Below, piece after piece: positions 60,734 through 64,000 of a stretch of DNA of 64,000 bases. Every line of letters starts with the position of its first letter. Position 1 is the first letter of the stretch. Both the position numbers and the translations under genes were made by a program. The DNA is from Noviherbaspirillum sp. L7-7A (GTDB lineage Bacteria; Pseudomonadota; Gammaproteobacteria; Burkholderiales; Burkholderiaceae_D). The stretch lies in NCBI RefSeq assembly GCF_019052805.1, contig NZ_JAHQRJ010000001.1:62001-126000 (forward strand). Reading direction: 5' to 3'. Under the pieces are notes generated by a model. That model saw only the letters and a list, made by a program, of their open reading frames with translations. It did no database searches and was not told the DNA's origin.

Positions 60734-62262
60734 TGGCGGACGGCACCGTCCGCATCGACGACATCGTGGCCTGGCTGCGATCGGCGGCGCCATCGGCGCA
60801 GCTGACGTCGGACTCGCGCCTGCTCAATGCAGGCGATGTGTTTTTCGCCTATCCCGGCGACAGCGCCGATGGTCGCAACTATATCGCCGCCGCCCTGCAG
60901 CGCGGCGCCGCCGCGGTGCTGTACGACGATGCCGACGCCTACGCATGGCCTGCCGCGACCGATGTGCCGCATCGCGCCGTCACCGGCCTGAAGCAGCTGG
61001 CCGGCGAGATCGCCGGTGCATGGTATGGCCGGCCGGACAGCCAGATGCAGGTGGTGGCGGTCACCGGCACCAATGGCAAGACTTCCTGCAGCCAGTGGCT
61101 CGGTCGCGCGCTGTCGAAGCAGGGCGAGCCGACGCTGGTGGTGGGCACGCTGGGCACCGGCGTCTATCGCAACGGCATGGCCGGCAGCTTCAGCAGCACC
61201 GGCTACACCACGCCCGACGCAGTACTGCTGCAGCGCCGCCTGGCACAGGCCCGCGTCGGCGGCGCCCGCGCGCTGGCGATCGAGGCCTCGTCCATCGGCC
61301 TCGACCAGGGCCGGCTCAACGGCCTGCATGTCGACATTGCGCTGTTTACCAATTTCACCCGCGACCATCTGGACTATCACGGCGACATGCAGTCCTATGA
61401 GGCGGCCAAGCGCCGCCTGTTCGACTGGCCCGGCCTGCGCCACGCGGTGATCAACCTCGATGACGAGATGGGCCAGCGCCTGGTGGCGCATCTGCGCGAC
61501 CGTCCCGAGGTGAGCGTCGTCGGCTACAGCCTGACCGATGCCGGCGCCGTGCCGGTGCTGCGCGCCAGCGACATCCGCTCCAGCCAGGGCGGCACCGTGT
61601 TTCAGATGAGCACGCCCCAAGGCGCAACCCAGGTTCGCACGCAACTTGTTGGCCAGTTCAATGTCAGTAACGTGCTCGGCATCGCCGGCGTACTGCTGGC
61701 GCGCGGCGCGACGCTGCGTGCGGTGGTGGAATTGCTGGAAGGATTGCAACCGGTGCCGGGCCGCATGCAGCAACTCGGCGGCGCCGAAGCGCCGCTGGTG
61801 GTCATCGACTATGCGCATACGCCCGATGCGCTGACCAAAACCCTCGCCACCCTGCGCGAGGTCGCCCGGCAACGGCATGGCCGGCTGTGGTGTGTATTCG
61901 GTTGCGGCGGCGACCGCGATCCCGGCAAGCGGCCCCAGATGGGTGCGGCCGCCACCGCCGCCGATCACGTGATCGTCACCAGCGACAATCCGCGCGGCGA
62001 AAATCCCGCGGACATCATTGAACAGATTATTGAGGGCATGAAGATTTCCAACGCAATGCACAGCGCGCCGCACGTGATCGAAGACCGTGCGGCCGCCATC
62101 CTTTACGCAGTCAAGCATGCGTCGCGGGCCGACGTGGTGCTGCTGGCCGGCAAGGGCCATGAAACCTACCAGGAAATCAAGGGCCGCAAGCTGCCCTTCC
62201 AGGATGCCGACCATGCCGCGCTGTCGCTGGCGGCCCGGGTGACCATGAAGGGAATGCTGTGA
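60733..62262 (+). CDS. murE: UDP-MurNAc-L-Ala-D-Glu:meso-DAP ligase MurE
   Basis: The product has 509 residues. The ATP site is VTGTNGKTSCSQW, and the DNPR motif (TSDNPRGENPADI) marks meso-diaminopimelate specificity, as expected in Gram-negatives. NFTRDHLDYHGDMQSYEAAK is the second ligase motif. The real start is ATG 60733, one base overlapping the ftsI stop (TAATG); the much longer open frame upstream runs antiparallel in frame with ftsI and is a shadow. The stop overlaps murF. Confidence 0.96.
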   Translation: MADGTVRIDDIVAWLRSAAPSAQLTSDSRLLNAGDVFFAYPGDSADGRNYIAAALQRGAAAVLYDDADAYAWPAATDVPHRAVTGLKQLAGEIAGAWYGRPDSQMQVVAVTGTNGKTSCSQWLGRALSKQGEPTLVVGTLGTGVYRNGMAGSFSSTGYTTPDAVLLQRRLAQARVGGARALAIEASSIGLDQGRLNGLHVDIALFTNFTRDHLDYHGDMQSYEAAKRRLFDWPGLRHAVINLDDEMGQRLVAHLRDRPEVSVVGYSLTDAGAVPVLRASDIRSSQGGTVFQMSTPQGATQVRTQLVGQFNVSNVLGIAGVLLARGATLRAVVELLEGLQPVPGRMQQLGGAEAPLVVIDYAHTPDALTKTLATLREVARQRHGRLWCVFGCGGDRDPGKRPQMGAAATAADHVIVTSDNPRGENPADIIEQIIEGMKISNAMHSAPHVIEDRAAAILYAVKHASRADVVLLAGKGHETYQEIKGRKLPFQDADHAALSLAARVTMKGML

Positions 62263-63638
62263 TCCGGTCTTCCCTGACGCAATTGCAGCCGCGCCTGACG
62301 TCTGCCCAGCTGACAGCGGCCGCCGCCTTCCAGGGCATTTCCACCAACAGCCGGGAAATCATGCCGGGCAGCCTGTTCGTGGCGCTGCGCGGCGAGCGTT
62401 TCGATGCGCATGATTTCCTCGCCGAGGTCGCCACCAGCGGCGCGGCCGCGGTGCTGGCGGAAAAAGTGCCGCAGGAGTATCCGCTGCCGGCGCTGCTGGT
62501 GCCCGATACCCGCGTCGCTCTGGGCGAGATCGCTGCCTACTGGCGTCGCCAGTTCGCCATTCCCGTCATTGGCGTAACCGGCAGCAACGGCAAGACCACG
62601 GTCAAGGAAATGATCGCCTCCATCCTGGCCGCCGAATTCGGCGCCGACAACTACCTTGCCACCCGCGGCAACCTGAACAATGACATCGGCGTGCCGCTGA
62701 CCCTGTTCCGCATGGATGGCGAGCAGAAGGCCGCTGTCATCGAGCTCGGCATGAACCATCCTGGCGAGATCGCCCAGCTGGCCGCGATTGCCCAGCCGAC
62801 TGTCGCGCTGGTCAATAATGCCCAGCGCGAGCACCAGGAATTCATGGCCAGCGTGGAAGCGGTGGCGCAGGAAAACGGCTCGGTGATCAGCGCGCTGCCG
62901 GCGGACGGGATCGCGGTGTTTCCGGCCGACGATCCGTACAGCCCGCTGTGGCGCAGCCTGGCCAAGGCCAGCGGCAAGCGCAAGATCCTGACCTTCGGCC
63001 TCTCGCTCGACGCCAACGTCAGCTGCACCTATGTGCCGCAGGCTTTCGGCAGCGCGATGACGGTGCGGGTCGGGCAGCGCGAGTTCTCGCTGCGCCTGGC
63101 CGCGGCCGGCGCCCACAATGTGCGCAATGCGCTGGCGGCCATCGCCTGCGCGCTTGCCATCGGCATCCACAAGCGCGCCATCGTGCAGGGGCTGGAAAGC
63201 TTCGTGCCGGTGAATGGACGGCTGCAGCACAAGCGTGGACGCAATGGCGCCACCGTGATCGACGATACCTACAACGCCAATCCCGATTCGGTGAAGGCAG
63301 CCATCGACGTGCTGGCGCTGGCGCCGGCGCCGCGCGTGCTGGTGCTGGGCGACATGGGCGAAGTCGGCAGCGAAGGCCGCAAGTTTCATGAGGAAATCGG
63401 CGCCTATGCCAGCGGCCGCGGCATCGACCACCTGCTGACCCTGGGCGAACTGGCGGCCAGCGCCGCCAACGCCTTCGGCGCGCGCGCCCGCCACCATGAC
63501 AGCGTGGACACGCTCAACGAGGCGGTCTCCACGCTGGTGACGCCGCACACCACCGTGCTGGTCAAGGGCTCGCGTTTCATGCGCATGGAACGCGTGGTGC
63601 AGCATCTGGCAGGTGAGCCGGTGCGGGAGGCGCACTAG
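62259..63638 (+). CDS. murF: UDP-MurNAc-tripeptide:D-Ala-D-Ala ligase MurF
   Basis: The product has 459 residues. [18 protein letters not shown] is the ATP-binding loop, and [35 protein letters not shown] and [16 protein letters not shown] are MurF signatures. It adds D-Ala-D-Ala to the tripeptide precursor in the cytoplasm. The start codon is GTG overlapping the murE stop. mraY begins 1 bp after the stop codon. Confidence 0.96.
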   Translation: MIRSSLTQLQPRLTSAQLTAAAAFQGISTNSREIMPGSLFVALRGERFDAHDFLAEVATSGAAAVLAEKVPQEYPLPALLVPDTRVALGEIAAYWRRQFAIPVIGVTGSNGKTTVKEMIASILAAEFGADNYLATRGNLNNDIGVPLTLFRMDGEQKAAVIELGMNHPGEIAQLAAIAQPTVALVNNAQREHQEFMASVEAVAQENGSVISALPADGIAVFPADDPYSPLWRSLAKASGKRKILTFGLSLDANVSCTYVPQAFGSAMTVRVGQREFSLRLAAAGAHNVRNALAAIACALAIGIHKRAIVQGLESFVPVNGRLQHKRGRNGATVIDDTYNANPDSVKAAIDVLALAPAPRVLVLGDMGEVGSEGRKFHEEIGAYASGRGIDHLLTLGELAASAANAFGARARHHDSVDTLNEAVSTLVTPHTTVLVKGSRFMRMERVVQHLAGEPVREAH

Positions 63639-63639
63639 C

Positions 63640-64000
63640 ATGCTGCTTTGGCTGGCTCAATTTTTCCAGGACGAATTCGGTCCGCTGCGGGTATTCAACT
63701 TCATCACCTTCCGCGCTGTGTTCGCCACGTTGACCGCACTCGCTATCGGCCTGTTTTCCGGCCCGGCGGTGATCCGCATGCTGACCCGCATGAAGGTCGG
63801 CCAGGCGGTGCGCACCGACGGCCCGCAAACCCACCTGATCAAGTCAGGCACGCCGACCATGGGCGGCGCGCTGATTCTGATCTCCATCGGCATTTCCACG
63901 CTGCTGTGGAGCGACTGGAGCAACCGCTTCATCTGGCCGGTGCTGGTGGTGACGCTGGGCTTCGGCGCGATTGGCTGGGTCGATGACTACCGCAAGGTGG
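63640..64000 (+). CDS. mraY: Phospho-MurNAc-pentapeptide transferase MraY (partial)
   Basis: The N-terminal 120 residues are present; the gene runs off the window. [20 protein letters not shown], the first membrane segments, then [25 protein letters not shown] and [14 protein letters not shown] with the conserved Asp pair are typical MraY. It makes lipid I at the inner membrane. It continues the dcw cluster order. Confidence 0.96.
   Translation, partial: MLLWLAQFFQDEFGPLRVFNFITFRAVFATLTALAIGLFSGPAVIRMLTRMKVGQAVRTDGPQTHLIKSGTPTMGGALILISIGISTLLWSDWSNRFIWPVLVVTLGFGAIGWVDDYRKV

Overview
This window is GC-rich (roughly 63-65% by eye) chromosomal DNA from a betaproteobacterium. The best fit is Burkholderiales, probably Oxalobacteraceae (a Herbaspirillum, Noviherbaspirillum or Massilia relative). 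Support comes from the dnaG-rpoD-tRNA order, the nudB-endonuclease-clsB cluster, the TetR/acyl-CoA dehydrogenase/FadB/thiolase/enoyl-CoA hydratase cluster, and mraZ-rsmH-ftsL-ftsI-murE-murF-mraY. The genus call is inference from gene content and protein character; no search was run.

Layout. 1-3160: the end of dnaG, rpoD with a long low-complexity N-terminus, and a CAT-anticodon tRNA with a clean terminator. 3215-9660: accessory DNA holding a small lipoprotein gene, an IS5-type insertion sequence, two lipoproteins of the same style (one with an EF-hand-like loop), a LuxR-type regulator and a Crp/Fnr-type regulator. 9846-13269: a small lipoprotein, an Ldh-family oxidoreductase, and a YCII/VOC pair divergent from an HxlR regulator. 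13253-21465: a CarH/LitR-like B12-binding MerR regulator divergent from a tightly overlapping eight-gene lipid-modification operon (FAD oxidoreductase, DUF1365, CFA-type methyltransferase, chalcone-isomerase-like, MFS, DUF3833-like lipoprotein, SDR, SnoaL-like). The intergenic region holds a near-consensus promoter and three perfect TTGTC-N3-GACAA boxes. 21503-25048: a CBS-BON protein and two coupled serine-hydrolase paralogues, one with its catalytic motifs lost.

25237-33818: rhlE, gluQ coupled to a LysR gene, a pirin, nudB, an EEP-family phosphoesterase, clsB, an ECF sigma/anti-sigma pair and hslR. 33984-41724: a fatty-acid beta-oxidation cluster (TetR, acyl-CoA dehydrogenase, bifunctional hydroxyacyl-CoA dehydrogenase/hydratase, thiolase, enoyl-CoA hydratase). 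It is interrupted by about 780 bp of inverted repeats carrying hexanucleotide arrays. 41827-49482: ompW with an FNR-like site, a DapA-family protein, RNase Z, a Nudix protein, small hypotheticals, a zinc metallopeptidase and a YihY/BrkB protein with a long N-terminal extension. 49547-56662: an orphan C39-like domain protein, a solute-binding protein/hybrid kinase pair, rnpB, two PPOX-type proteins (one fused to GAF) and a hemerythrin-like protein. 56663-64000: an AT-rich stretch, then the division and cell-wall cluster with an MraZ-type repeat operator, running off the window inside mraY.

The best candidate for a noteworthy system is the light/B12-regulated lipid operon at 13253-21465. Its regulator keeps the CarH cobalamin-binding residues, and its operators can be read directly. 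The repeat element at 40206-40853 and the pseudoenzyme pair at 22497-25048 are the other parts most worth a second look.
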